64,000 nt of DNA from contig OW240916.1 of assembly GCA_933207985.1 (NCBI GenBank), forward strand, positions 311,970,767 to 312,034,766, given 5' to 3'. Positions 34,770 to 48,517 of this stretch are shown here, piece by piece. The notes beneath the pieces were generated by a model. The model had not been told where the DNA came from. It did no database searches and was given only the letters and a program-made list of their open reading frames with translations. The DNA comes from Pelobates cultripes (lineage: Eukaryota; Chordata; Amphibia; Anura; Pelobatidae). Made by a program: the position numbers and the translations under genes. Position 1 is the stretch's first letter. Each line of letters starts with the position of its first letter.

Positions 34770-37700
34770 AGGATGCTAAAGTAGGACTTGCCAAAAGTGG
34801 AGTACACTGACGTTGTGGCTGGCTTATGCAACATACGATCATATGCTGTAAATAAACACCCATTATTTTTGCATAAATCAGGTGTTTTTTGAAAAAAATT
34901 ATTCAGTTCTGTGAGTTTTGAAATTGCTTTTCAATGAGTGAGTGTGCTGGATTCGTGTCTCATATAAAGACAAGTCTTGATGATTGCTTGAGAGATGTCT
35001 AGTAGACTTCCTTAAAACCACCATGAGACTTCCTGTGCTTCAAACAAGGCTTTGTATATATATCATCAAGCCTAAGCCAGAGTCAAGACTTCCAGGTTTT
35101 TGTTTATAAAGTGCTTATAGTGATACTATATGATATATATGTACCATCTCATGCAAGCAGTAGCATATTACTTAGTTATAGCCTGACTTGGACAGGCAAT
35201 ACAGCCACACTAACAAACTTACACAAAGAACTAAATACATTTTCAAGTAGGGCTACAGGAATGTACCTTGGCAGTGACTGTCAAAATATATTCATAGGAA
35301 ATATTGGACACTGCAACGTAATGTATACTTAACACACTGGAATAACAACGTTGATGAATGTTTTCCATGAGTATGGCACGGACATTGGATATATATAGCT
35401 TATCTCTTTCAATATTTAAATTATACAAAAAGGTCAAAGTCTAATTGCATCAGACAGAGAGTCTGCATTGAAATGAGACCTCAATCAGTTGCAACATAGT
35501 TTGGCTTTATTTTGTCTACTGAACTTGCCGAACATAATGACTTCAACCTACTGTCTGCTATTTTGCCAGCAGCAAATGATTAGTGTAATTTTGAACAAGC
35601 AGTAATGTGCAAAAGTAATTATGTTTTTAGGCTAGTTATTTAGAAAAATGGACATTTTTCCTATCATTCAAAAAGAGTCATATGAGAGTACACAGGTCCT
35701 ACAAGATAAAAGAGTGAAAATGACATCCAGATATGTTCCTGGAACAAAATTCATATAATCATTTATTATACCTTGTACAGCAGATACAGCTTAGCTTGCC
35801 TACTAAGTAACATGATGACGCTAAAATAAGCTACTACAATTACACCGCCATGAGGCTCACAAAATATTATCATTTAACCCTTAAGTATTAAATCATGTGC
35901 AATTTAGAGGCCATCGCCTGGTACACTCCACCTGGCACGGAAAAAGATTAAATTGTCAAGACATATTAAAATAGTCGGGTCATAGATTTGACCTACGCTA
36001 TCAATTTCCCATAATCTCCCATTAACACTACACTTATATATAAATACTGGGAGTTTTAAGGGTATACGTGTTTCTTTAAGTGCTGCACTTTGTACCTATT
36101 TAAAACTAGCCGTTTAATGTAACGTATAATGTCAACTCAAGGTAAAAGATAAGCAAAGATTCTTAATTCTCAAACATATCAGATTGGTGAGTGTATATAA
36201 AAATGAGCAGTAAATATTATCGGAATAAATTACTAAAGCGTTATGCATTTCACCACTGTGACACCAATAATATGTGCCTTTTTTATCTTGATTCTTAAAT
36301 TTATTTATTTATTTATAAAACATTTTACCAGGAAAGATATATTGAGATTTCTCTCATTTTCAATTATGTCCTAAATACACATTAAAATGTCAGTTTTAAC
36401 ACATTTCAGCTCTTATTGTGAGATGCAAGACATGGATGTAGGAGTGGATGGATCCTACAACTAGTTTGGCAAAAAGCCTTGACAGAGACTGAACAATATG
36501 TAAATCATGCTCACCTCGCACATACATGCTCCATAATGATGTATATATATGTTTGGAGGCTGTTCTGCCTTGCGCACAAGTACAAATGTATTACTAATGT
36601 ATATATTTGTTATTTTGATATGCAGATATCATTGCGTAGGTAAATTACTTGAAAGATAATATGTAAGATTTTATGAAAGGGACAGGTCCACTTTTGGGGA
36701 AAAAATACAGCCAATCCTGATTTAAGCAAGCTGAATTCTTTTAATCTCAAAGTTCACCATCTAGTGATTGATAACATCAGAAACTGGACAGAAATAATGG
36801 GAGTTAGAGTAATAGGTTACATCCTTTGTCACGTTAACCCAGTCATCTCACAGCACTTATTTTTTTTATACAGCTACCATCTTCCATTTTAACCACATAT
36901 AAAAAAAAAAAATACTTTTTATTTATTTGGACTTTAAGCAACCAGGCCCTGGGGCACTTTGTTCTTTATAAAAAATATCCACATAAAAAAAAAAAAAAAG
37001 GAGAAATCTCTCTCCCTTGATGAACAATACGCATTCTTCATCCTAGCCACACATTCTGGTTGTGCAATGTTCCAAACAGCTGAGGGAGATTAACTAGAGG
37101 GAACATGTCAACCTGTCTATTAGTTAGACAGAGGAAATACCCATTAAACACATCTATATTTTAGCCTTTGACCGAATCTGAGATGGCACATTTTTTACAT
37201 TCTTGTTGCAGGAATGAAAGAGAGCCAAAAATATCTATGCCCAGACTTCTTCCTGCTACTAATGGATTTAACGCAGAGCGATATTAAATTGCTTTTGCAT
37301 TAATTTATCAATTGAGAAAAAAAATAATAATACGGTATAACAAAATAGATGAATGTGAATAGCTTTTGGTTTCAAGGCTGGAAGATACTTTAAAGATGGA
37401 ATCAATTTCCAAACTCTTTATAGAATAGTTTTATTTTTTTTATTTTTTTTATTTTAAATGACATACCTCTTTCTTTCCATTGGCCATATGAGTACTTCTA
37501 AAATATCAGAGAAAAAGATAGCTTTTCTATTTCCATTCCATGAAAAATGTGCTTGTATCTCTCCAAGTCCTTTTAAATTGACATTAGGAAATGAAAGCCT
37601 GCTCAATAATATGTAGGCAGGGTCTAAGTGCAACAGCCAAATTATTACAAATGGGTTGTATAGCATGGAGCACTTAGGTGTCACAGCAAAAGTGATGCAA

Positions 37701-38140
37701 TTTGGGGGCTAAAACCACATGCATTAAGAAAAGTATCCTTTAAAAATCAATAGAATTTTTCTTCTCTAATAGTAGTACATTTTCTAGGAATTCAAGTGCT
37801 TTAACCTTGAAACATTTGGCCCCAGTGTGAACTTTATTTTAAGTTAAGGATGTTGGCTGATAAACTTTTGTATTAGTGGATGGAAGTTTAAGTGTGCTAA
37901 AGCCTCTCTTGGAAACTTTAGATATGTATTCATTACATAATGACATACAGGAAGGCACTATCACTACTGGGGATGGGCTGGAAAATTCTAATAAAATTTG
38001 GAACACACTTAGCGTAGATGTGTGCAGAATTCTTTTAAAGCAACAGTAAATGACATTGCAGAAAACACACTCATGGTACCTCCTTGTAGAGCTTACCCCC
38101 AATTCCAACACCACATTATAAGTATATTAAAGTAAATAAC
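34770..38140. other. Intronic DNA, mostly unassigned
   Basis: 36300-36372 (TTTATTTATTTATAAAACAT and TTTTACCAGGAAAGATATAT) resembles a dispersed amphibian repeat tail, low confidence. Poly(A) runs are at about 36899-36912 and 36985-36999. Nothing else recognised. Confidence 0.35.
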
Positions 38141-38147
38141 TACCAAG

Positions 38148-39705
38148 GTTAAAAGTGACACTGTTGGCAGTATAACTGCTTCATATCAACAAGTGGTTAT
38201 AGTGTTTGGAGTCCCATGGCACAATCTTCCATTCAGTATTAAACCATTTTTAATATCTTAATGCTTAACGAGAGTGTGACAAGAGCAATCTCGCCACATT
38301 GCATTGGAGGAGCCTGGTTGCCCGCCTGCTCCCTTAAGACTTTGGCCCCATGTTGAAACGCTTGATTTTCCCCTGCAAAGACACAAAAGCTGGGTCATTC
38401 GGTGCTTGCCCTGTTTGAGCGGTGATACCTTAGATAGCTATGCCATGGAGCCCATTCGTATAATGAAAGACTATGGGAAAGACTTTGGCTCCATGGCAAT
38501 TGAACTGTATGTGTGTGATCTGAGCGCCATTCAGTAATAATGTGCACTCAGATCTGAGCTATCTGGGGATATGTTGAATGTACCTGTTTTATGCAATGGC
38601 TGCACAGTTATATATTTTTATGTATTTTATTGTCTTTTGCTGCCATGTGTTCAATGGAGTTTTGGCTCTGTCCTTGGAGATACTTGGATTACTTCCCAAT
38701 TATCTCCAGGATAGAAGACTCTGTTGAACTGGTTTTGGGCAGAAAAGCAATGCTTCATTTGGTCACAAAGGACTACGATCTATCTTTTGAACCACTGGAC
38801 CAATTTGTATGATTTTGACATATGTTTGTATTTGGAGTATGCTGATTCTGAAAATGTAATGTAATTTATGTGAATGTTATGCATACTTTTAAAATTATGA
38901 ATGATGTGGGAATACAGTATTTCTCTGCCTGTGATAATTACATTACCCATTGTGTAAGGTAATTCTATCACAGGCAGAGGGGAGGATTTTTTGTGGGAGT
39001 GTCTGAGGTTATTGTACGTGTTTATTGGTTGTTTTCCAAAACCCTGTGACTGGTACTGATGTGTAAGAATGTGTATATAAGAACAATAGACCCGCAGCTC
39101 TGTCTGTTCACTGCTTGACCCACAACACAGAGCTTTGTCTCGTTCTTGGGGGGGAATTATTGTATGCTGTTCCAGTTTAACTGCTAGGAGTGTAAACCTT
39201 CCGTATGGTTTTTCCTATTCAGCTGTTTACAGCATTCATATGGTTCCGGTTCGGCTGTTTACAGCATCCACATGCTTCTCCGGTTCGGTGGATTGGTGTC
39301 TACAGTAGCTGCGCCTGTGTCTCTGGAAGTGGAATATCTACTAAACGGCGGTTTAACCCTTTTATGCCTGGGGGTGCCGTTACAGAGAGTCCCCAGCAGA
39401 ACATACCCTCTGTTTTGCTTAGGCTAAAGAGGAAGTATTAGCCTGAGTAGTAATGGGCGGCTGTGATTGACAGAGAGTGTCAGCTCACCACTTGCAGTCT
39501 ATCACAACACCCATTGCTGGTATGATTTGAGATGGCTAGAATGAAGTGTGTCATTTCTGCTTTAACCATATCTCCAGTGAGCTGGGGACCCTCATTCAGT
39601 ATTTAACTGCTGAAAAAATGGTTTTACACTGAATGGAGAGATAGTGCCAGGGGATGTTAGGCACTTTATTAAATGAGATGAACTGGTCATAGTGCCTACA
39701 GTGAC
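38148..39705. mobile_element. T2-like MITE interrupted by a solo LTR
   Basis: The left piece (38148-38274) starts near GTTAAAAGTGACACTGTTGG and contains CTTCCATTCAGTATTAAACC. The right piece (39385-39705) contains CTCATTCAGTATTTAACTGC, ACACTGAATGGAGAGATAG and ends near TGGTCATAGTGCCTACAGTG. The matching inverted parts on either side of the LTR indicate one older element split by the younger insertion. Confidence 0.45.
38275..39384 (+). mobile_element. Solo LTR, 1110 bp, with 5-bp target duplication
   Basis: It begins TGTGACAAGAGC and ends GGTGCCGTTACA, flanked by GAGAG on both sides (38270-38274, 39385-39389). A TATA-like GTATATAAGAAC lies at about 39070, followed by CTCTGTCTGTTCACTGC and TCTCGTTCTTGGGGGG. 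A strong inverted repeat CTCTGCCTGTGATA / TATCACAGGCAGAG (38923-38979) sits upstream of the TATA. The 3' end matches the LTR at 136-489, so both belong to related families. No internal coding region, hence a solo LTR left by recombination. Confidence 0.7.
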
Positions 39706-39876
39706 CTCTTTTAGTCAGCAGTTATGGCTTGCTACTAATAACTTTGTGATGTGCTACGGCAAGGAGTATTTTATAGAAATCAATCCCAATTTAGTTTAGT
39801 TCTACCTTTGGCCTGTTTAATAGAAGGCCTCTTAAGGAAGCTGTGCTTTTTACACTTGGTTATTTGACAATTAAAA

Positions 39877-39902
39877 AAACAAAAAACAAAAAAAAAAAAA
39901 AC
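39877..39902 (+). repeat. Poly(A)-rich tract
   Basis: A-rich run with interspersed C. It could mark the end of an old retroposon, but no target duplication was found. Confidence 0.5.
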
Positions 39903-40502
39903 ATGTAAAGACAGTGTTGGTATTCCACCGAATACTCTTCAGTAATTATATCTTGAACTGCATCTCATCTGAAAACCTTCAGTGTACTATCACTTACAAA
40001 CTTGGGCAGACAACCCAAATAATGACTTTGACGACGTCAATATGTCAAGTCTATATCAGGGGCCATCTTTCATAAAGCAAGAATCTGTTAATTATATTAT
40101 TTTGCTTTTAAAAATACATCTCCTAACTTTCCTTGTGACTCTTCTCCCCATCTTTCACCACCTATGGCCATTCTGAAACTAGTAACCCATCCAGCTCTCC
40201 AACACCTTTTTCTTTGTTGACTACGATGCCCCATCTGGCTGGATTCATCTCTAACTAAGTCTGGATCATCTCAATACCTTCTTAATGGTTCACACACTAA
40301 ACAATATTTTCTTTGGTGCCTCTTAAACTTTCCAGCTGTCGACCTTAAATTCTTCCTCGCAACCTCTTGTCTCCACCTCCCTCACATTGAAAATGAATGG
40401 TCCATCTTTCTATACTTTTAGTAAAGGTCTTAAATAATCTCACAGTCAGTAGGTTATATTTCTATTATATCTTTATGTCTAGATATCTACTGTACTATGT
40501 TT

Positions 40503-40946
40503 AATAAACCGGTCCATGGATGGCGGGATAAAACTTACCAGGAAAGGTTAAAGGATCTTAACATGTATAGTTTGGAGGAAAGATGAGACAGGGGGGATAT
40601 GATAGAAACATTTAAATACATAAAGGGAATCAACACAGTAAAGGAGGAGACTATATTTAAAAGAAGAAAAACTACCACAACAAGAGGACATAGTCTTAAA
40701 TTAGAGGGACAAAGATTTAAAAATAATAACAGGAAGTATTACTTTACTGAGAGGGTAGTGGATGCATGGAATAGCCTTCCAGCTGAAGTGGTAGAGGTTA
40801 ACACAGTAAAGGAGTTTAAGCATGCATGGGATAGGCATAAGGCTATCCTAACTATAAGATAAGACTAGGGACTAATGAAAGTATTTAGAAAATTGGGCAG
40901 ACTAGATGGTTCTTATCTGCCGTCACATTCTATGTTTCAATGTTTA
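40503..40946 (+). mobile_element. CR1-like LINE 3' end, second copy
   Basis: Nearly identical to 15150-15600. The frame MIETFKYIKGINTV... to the TAA about 40860 is intact, but a TGA interrupts it just upstream (EER-stop, 40586). It ends with ATTCTATGTTTCAATG and lacks the GGGCTGAAT part near the 3' end. Confidence 0.85.
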
Positions 40947-40949
40947 ATC

Positions 40950-43900
40950 CTTTAATTGTGTACATTTACTATTCTGAGTAGATACCTGAGTAAGGGAACT
41001 ATATTAGAAATCCAAGATGTCTTTAGCCCATTTACAGATTTATCGTTTATTTAATATATCATTGCAGATATTGTGATTCTGAAAAAGAGTATAAAATAGT
41101 TTCATCCTGCCAAAAGTTCTTACCTGTCAATTCATCATTTTATATACGATGTCAGTGATTTAATATAGATTTTCATTACTTTATTCCTAAGAATTTGAGT
41201 GCATACACTTTTATTGGCATTAATAAAACTCTCTACAAAATATATGATCATTGTGTAAAACTGAAAAGAATACAGAAACAATGTCTTGATTGTCACAAAG
41301 AATTGTGGCATTATATATTGTTCACGGCCATGGTAGTTTTCATTCAAGAATTGGTCTCAACTTGAGAAGTAAGGAGCTATGAGGTCTATGAATTCTTCTT
41401 GCAGAAATAAATCAGAAAATGTAATTATTTACTTATTGTGATAGAAAATGCTCTCTATAAATCCCAGCAGGGTAGCCATGGCAAATAAAATACTCGATCA
41501 ACACTACTCCACCACAAACACTGGCCTTTGCTTTATACTAGCTAAGGGCCAGGCAAAAATTAGCCCTGTGTGTCATTGTATGTCTAAAACAGAATTACCT
41601 CTAGCGAGCAATTACTTTCAGGCTAGGCTCTCTTCTTCCAATCAGACCTTTCTGTACACTCATTTAACACTATGTCTGTTACAATGAAAAAGAATTGATG
41701 TTTAAGGACTTAGAGTGTATCTCCTCTTTTGGGGGGCCTCGGAGATGCCTTTCACATATCAATAAGACAATACACATCAAAACTGGATGGGGAAAAAAAA
41801 CCAATGGAACAAAGGATTTTGGACATCATCCATTTCTGTTTGATATCTCTTATTATTGCTTGCCGACTGTTTCTGCTCATGGGGGAGAATGAACTATCAA
41901 TGAGTGTAAAATTGATACGGTACAAATTGATTCAGTAACATCACACAGACATGTATAAATAATGAGGCTCTATAGAAGCTTGTCACACAGCAAGTGTATC
42001 AGCGAGCCTGATTTATTGACATTTTGACTCTAAAATCAAATCGGTAACTGGCAAGATGCAATGGAAAATGTGTCTAGGTTATGTGCGATTTATTTGCAGG
42101 ACTTTTATTTGATACAGAAATGAAAACTGCATTGTTTGCTCATAAAACTATGGCTATATGCAAATGTTATGTTTTGCTTACAAGTATAAAATGTAATAAA
42201 GGGTGTTAACAGCAAAACTGAGAAGTCGAGCTACTGCAGAACCTTCAGTTCATCGTAAGATCCCGACAGATGCTGGAGAGGACTGATTTGGGTAGTTTAT
42301 TTGTATCGTTTGTCATTTGTTAAATGTCTTGTGGTTCTACCTATGAGATAAAGTACCAAATTAATTATAAATCAGTCCCAGATGAGCTAAGGTCTTCAAA
42401 ATTACCAGAATATTGGAAATGTTGGCATGAATAGCGTGTCATAACTGTATTTATCTGGTATGGGTATATGACGCAGTATTCTTTGTCCTGGCTGATGTGT
42501 ATATGTCTGTATACATCTGGCAATGTCTGGAGACTACATTTGACAGCTGAAGGCACACTGACATTACAATGTCACAGCTGGCCCAGGAATACAGATTAAC
42601 CACTTGTGAATAGCTTGGAACCATTGCAGCGGTCTTTACTGAACCAGCTCAGCTGCAGAGAATCCTGAAACTAATTAGTTTTTCTTTTTCTTTTTTTTTT
42701 TAAGAGTTGGTTTAAAGCAATCTGGTATAAATGCAGCAAGAACATTTCAACCTGTGTGCAGACGAATGTCCACAGATCTACGGATCTAAATTTCAATTGC
42801 AGGAATTCTCGTTTTGAGTCTGATGAGCTGCAGGATTCTTCCCATTGTACATTAAAGCTATATTCGGGATTTATATTCTTTATTTGGTTTTGTTGCCACC
42901 TGTGCCCCAAACTATTTTTCCTGTTTACTGGGTCAGAGTTTTAAATTAGGAACTTTTATTAAAAAGGCAACATAGCCACAACAGCTGAGTGTCAGTACTC
43001 TCAGACTATCCAGCCATCCCGACTTGATGAAACTGACTGTAATTACGCGGATGAAATATATCACTTCTAAAAGTCCATATCCTGGTTGCATGTCAAACTC
43101 TTTAAATGTGCCTTAACTCACAACTTAAGTGAATAGAACTTTATGAAGTAGACAACTGAAATCCAATTATTTACTTTTATACACATCCGCAAATCTCACT
43201 GGCCGCAGAGACCTAGAAAGACAGCCATGGTGGCCATGGCCATCCTCTGGCACATGCTGTGGACCATGTTTCTCTTGTTATTCATATACTGTGGCATAAA
43301 ACTGAAAACATTTCCAATGCTACCAATATAGCCCCTTCAGTAAAAATCAGAAGGCACGTGAAAAAAGGATGGACACCAACAGGACACAGAGCACCATTTT
43401 CGGCTCAGAGAAGGATTAATAAAGTCTCTTTTTAAAGCCAAAATATTTTGTTGAGTTATTCAATAGATATGGCTGTGGACTTACCCCGTGCGCCCTCTTA
43501 ATTCTTCTAAAAAACAATATGTCCCGTGGCATATTGTAGTATGATGAGAAACACATTCTACAAAAGCCCCCTTCCTGAATTTCAGCCTTCAGGAGTCTTT
43601 GTCAAAAGCAAGTACCATCTTCCAGATGTTTTAAACTAGCCAGAATTATGTATGGAGAATATCGTTCACAATACATTGTATCTATGTTAATTTGTTCTAA
43701 GCTTGAATTCCTTCCCAACCTCTGAATAGCGTGCTGTTGTGTTTTTATTCCTAGATTATGAACCATAGTTATTTTCCTTATGTGGTTTCTTCATGCTGAA
43801 GACTGGTTATTAAAATGTAATAGAGAATCCCAGCAATGTGAATAACACACATATTGAAGTAAAAATATCCTATTAAAGTTCAATTATACAAATGCCTCCT

Positions 43901-45830
43901 AGCAAATAATTTCATGATTAATTACCCTAATTTCTATTTTAATTTAAAGTGGTTTGTTTTATTAACAAGAATTTACTTGTGGGAATTGCTATTAAGAACT
44001 GGAGGAAACTGACTCCACTACAAAGTATGTGCAAAATATTCATAATGCATTAAAAAAATATAACACTCATATCAATACAGAACCTCTGTTCCGCCACTTT
44101 ACCTGAATATAAAAATGAAATCAAACATTGAATATCTATTCAGTGCACTGAAACACATGAACACAGCAGAGATGAATTCTCACCGGGGCCTTATGCAGGC
44201 TAAAAGTTTGGGATGGCTAATGGGGCCAAACTAATTCATGGTTTAGGGAACCCTGTCTAACCATTGGGCCTAGGGTGGCCTATGGGTTAATCCTGCTCTG
44301 GATCATCATCGCCACATACATGGGTACGTAAAAACATGGCTATCTGTTATATTTAAGTTACTAAGGGCTTTATCCACTAAAGATGATCTAGTAACCATGT
44401 ACATAGTGCCAGATTATATAGCTTCCTTGGAGACAAAATCAGCAATGTATAAAAAGCAAATTAGTTCCAAAGTCACTTAATAAAACTGGTCCATCTATCC
44501 ATCCATCAACCTATCATTACTTTCTATTTATTTATATACAATATACAATATAAGCAATGCCGTTCACTTTGAACATAATATACGGAAGACAAGCTCAGAA
44601 CAGCTCCAGTTTTGCTTTTTTTGATGACCCTGTTCTAATCCAGTAACCATGTGGAGAGGATTGAGACACTGAAGAATGCATGGAAATTGTATTGGGTGAG
44701 ACGCGTAAAAATGCATTGGAGGAGACTCTGCTGGAGGAACCGTAAAATATTCTGTAAAACCGTAAAATATTCCTGCACGTACTTCTATCCTTGAATGCCG
44801 TCTATGCAATATAGCTACGATTGCATGGCTCGGTCCAACTAAGGTAGTTATCAAGGTTTCATTGAGGACTAAGCCTGTGTTCCAAGATGCCCAATTTAGT
44901 AGCGTTTCCACTATAAAGCTTCTGCAACAACTGGTCTGTTACATCATTCTGGCGAGGTTAATACATTAATTAACCAAACTAGAGAAATGTCTAATTGAAT
45001 CAGTGGCCCTCTGGATATTGTTAAAATCAAAGTAAAAGGTGGCTTCCCACAAAACAGTTTTACACGTTCTTTAATAAAAAAAAAAGTTGAATGTAATGGC
45101 TTACTCTATGCCTCAGGCTATATATTAACTCAATTTCAGTTGGCCCTAAGTGCCATAACCTTCTTATTGATTAACTTGCAATGCACGTCAAACTGTATTT
45201 CTAAGGGGTGCATAGAAAACTGGTGCATTAAGGGAAATATGACATACATAATATAACAAAATGCTATTATGTGTGCCCTGGTCAGCTTCCCGACCTCTCA
45301 AGTACACACACATAGTAAATAAATATATTACTTTGTATCCTAGACGTAGTTTTGATTAATTAAGAGAAAAAAAACAATAACTAAAAAATGATAATACTGG
45401 ATAATTGCTTTTCTAAGCTTTCTTTACCCCAATACAGTCAACCAGTTGATTGATTTTATCTGTAGAAGCAATTCAGTTTGCCTACTGGGTGCTAACACCA
45501 GTCATTTGTATAATGTGTTGCATGAACGATTATTTTCCTCTTAATGAAAATAGATACAGGTATTTAATGGTACTTAGATAAATATACAGAGATCAAATAG
45601 ATAAGTGGTTCGACTCAGGGCTGCTTCACTTTATGTGATGTAAGTTAGAAAATGAGATGATGTCATCGGTACTCATATTTGCAATAAAAAGTATATTTAA
45701 TCAGAAAAATTTCAATGACAGAGTAATTTAGTATTCTGGTAAAATAGCATTTTATTGTAAGATTCTGTATGGCAAATACAGTAAACTACTGTCAATGTAT
45801 GCAATCCATATGCAGATTGTGTCATTTTAC
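40950..45830. other. Intronic DNA, nothing recognised
   Basis: AT-rich. 43890-44050 has several TAAT cores (GATTAATTACCC). A 19-bp direct duplication ACCGTAAAATATTC occurs twice at about 44739-44772. No exons or transposons identified. Confidence 0.35.
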
Positions 45831-45837
45831 CCCACTC

Positions 45838-45997
45838 CCTCTAGCATGTAAGCTCATTGAGCAGGGCCCTCAACCCCTCTGTTTCTGTGTGTCCAGCTTG
45901 TCTGGTTACAACTACATGTCTGTTCGTCCACCCATTGTAAAGCGCTGCGGAATTTGACGGCGCTATATACATAATAATAATAATAATAATAATAATA
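45838..45997 (+). mobile_element. L2-like LINE/SINE 3' tail with (TAA)n end
   Basis: TAGCATGTAAGCTCATTGAG, AGCAGGGCCCTCAACCCC, TTGTAAAGCGCTGCGGAAT, CGGCGCTATATACATAATAA and then TAA repeats to 45997. This tail is abundant in frog genomes and resembles L2 3' ends. The 62-codon ORF inside is chance. Confidence 0.65.
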
Positions 45998-46030
45998 TGT
46001 CAGTAAAGTGGATTTATCAGCAACAAGCTG

Positions 46031-46190
46031 CTTTGTAGGTAGTTATTAACTATATTTATATAGTGCCAACATATTCTGTAGTGCTGTTCAGTAGGTAAAC
46101 AAGACAAATATTTAGTTCTAACAAAACACGTATGAAATATGTAGGTGAAGAGAGGCCTGTGGAAAACAACTTACAATCTAACTTTTAACA
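46031..46190 (-). mobile_element. L2-like LINE/SINE 3' tail, opposite orientation
   Basis: ATTTATATAGTGCCAACATATTCTGTAGTGCTGTTCAG is the inverse of the same tail (…GCGCTGCGGAATATGTTGGCGCTATA), followed by AATATGTAGGTGAAGAGAG. It faces the copy at 45838-45997 tail to tail. Confidence 0.5.
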
Positions 46191-46384
46191 GAGGTTTTCA
46201 TTCTAGTATGGATTGTTGGGAATTCCAAATTACTTAAAAGTGAATTTTAGGCTATGATCGCCAAGCTAAAAATGTGAATATTTTAACAATTCCCACTGTA
46301 GAAAACAACCTTATACGTTATAAATTGCAACTGGAGAATCTCAAGATATGCAAAATTGTCTCAAATTTAATAATTACGTTTACC

Positions 46385-46782
46385 TGAAAGGAACACCATA
46401 GGGTCAGGAACTTAAACATGTATTCCTGACCCTATGGAGTTAAAACCAGCCTAGCATTGGATTGGCTGAGCTTGTCAAGGAGGCAGATCAGGGGCAGAGC
46501 CAGCACAAGCCAAACACAGCCCTGGCCAATCAGCATCTCCTCGTATAGATGCAATGAATTAATGCATTTCTATGAGGAAAGTAATTGTCTCCGTGCAGAG
46601 GATGGAGACAATGAATGGAAGTAACACTGTGCAGCACTATCCCATGAAGCACCTCTAGTAGCCAACTGAGGAGTGGCCAGTGGAGTTATCCCTAGTAAAA
46701 AAACAGTGTTTACTGCAGAACGCCTGCAGGGAATGATTATCAATCAGCTGTAGTTGTTCTGGTGACTATAGTGTCCCTTTAA
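46385..46782. mobile_element. T2-like MITE with terminal hairpin
   Basis: It starts TGAAAGGAACACCATAGGGT and ends GGTGACTATAGTGTCCCTTTAA. Near the start CATAGGGTCAGGAA / TTCCTGACCCTATG form a hairpin. The right end is close to that of 51420-51974. Confidence 0.7.
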
Positions 46783-47789
46783 GTATCCAACCAGTGACTT
46801 TTAGTATTCATTCCTATGATAAGGGGATGAATAGGCCAAGCATTATGGGAGAATAAAGTGCAAGAATAAACTGCAAATCAGTTCTACAATACAGATGCAT
46901 ATGTATGACCTTGAAAGTGGCACTGTGACATTTATGTACAAAGGTTTATTTTCTGGACATAAACTATATTAAATATTGGCATTGGCATCTAGTTTGTAGA
47001 TGTCCATAGATCGTCCCATTGTTCCATTTAAATAAATGAGTATAATTACCAAACTGACAACTGTCATTTAGTATCAGTTAGTTGCTTCTCGTATAAAACA
47101 TTAATTGAATAAATAACAGGTATGCAGCACTTTATTATGGTCCCATGAGACCAGAGATGTCCCAAAAATAATGACGAGCCTAGGATATTAGAGGCTTAAT
47201 CCCTAAAGTATGAATTTTCAAGTATTCATTGTTAATTCAAAGTGACTTTCACATTTTAGAGCAAAATTATCTGAAAACATAGATGACTCAGAAAATTGTT
47301 CTAAATCGGTTATGTTGGTCTAGGATTTGAATTGAACTTCAAATTCACTTTGAATATCTGAAAATTCAACCTTTAGTGAATAACCTTGTATGGATGCTAA
47401 CCAAGCTCTTATAAATATACCTTATGTTTAGTAATGCCAGATATCATCGGTGTATGTACTCTGGAATAAACAGTGTGAATCAGTGATCGCAAACATATTG
47501 ACATTAATACTTTGGATTAATTACCAGACAGTGAATCAAACGTGTCACATTCACCTGGTCACAGTAAAGAAATGGAATAGTGTTAAAACAACTGTGATGG
47601 CTAAATAGTTATTTCAGTGATAAAGACAGATTTATATCTAGAAATAGAGTCTATAAAAATTTTATTGTTTTTTTGTTTTATTTTTAAAGTTTTCAGTTAC
47701 ATTGAAAAACTAGTATTTTGTGTTTTATTATTGAAGTGTAATGGTATTAATTGAACCTATTGATCATTCTATTCGACAGTTTGTAAAAT

Positions 47790-48150
47790 GATCCATCCAC
47801 CCCTTCATCGATGCATCCATTTACCCCTCCATCAATGCATCCATTTACCCCTCCATCCATTCATCCTTGCCTCCATCCATCCATCCGCCCCTCTATCCAT
47901 CCAGCCCTGCATCCCTTCATCCATCCATCCACCCCTCCATCCATCCACCCCTCCATCAATGTATTTATCCATTATGCCTCCATCCATTCATCCATCCACA
48001 CCTCCATCCATCCGTTCATCCATCCACCCCTTCATCAATGCATCTGTCTACCCCTCTATACATCCATCCATGCACCCCTCCATACATCCATTCATCCATC
48101 CATCCACCAATCTATCCATCCATCCATCCATCCATGTCTCCATCCATCCA
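47790..48150 (+). repeat. (ATCC)n microsatellite, about 360 bp, imperfect
   Basis: Mostly CCATC/ATCC units with interspersed CACCCCTCCATC and CAATGCATC variants giving a longer-order periodicity. All three plus frames are open and give Ile-His-Pro-Ser repeats, so the 119-148 codon ORFs here are artefacts. Confidence 0.9.
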
Positions 48151-48517
48151 CATTCAAGAGGCCTCCAAGCAACATAATGAGCTATGCTTTTTACCTACTT
48201 TTTCACTACTTTGTACCATTGTTTGACATTTCTCCACCTATGGACTATGCCTATTGACTCCTGTTGAACAACACGTTCCATGTTTTTTTCCAAGGTCTAC
48301 AAATATTTCTCACCTATGCACATGGGGCATACAATGCATTTTAGCCTCAGTCAGGCAATGCTCTTATTAAGATAAATCTATAGGGCATGATATGCATTTG
48401 TCACCACAACATTTGTAACTGAGGCATTTGTGCCTAACCTAAACCAAAAACCATTACACTGTTAGACAAGTAAGGCTTATCCTAGATTAATATTTCCATA
48501 GTGTTAAAGACCAGATA

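Noticed and set aside
47788..48257. Three overlapping ORFs of 119-148 codons
   Set aside because: Pure translation of the ATCC microsatellite (Ile-His-Pro-Ser repeats); no codon bias, start context or homologue.
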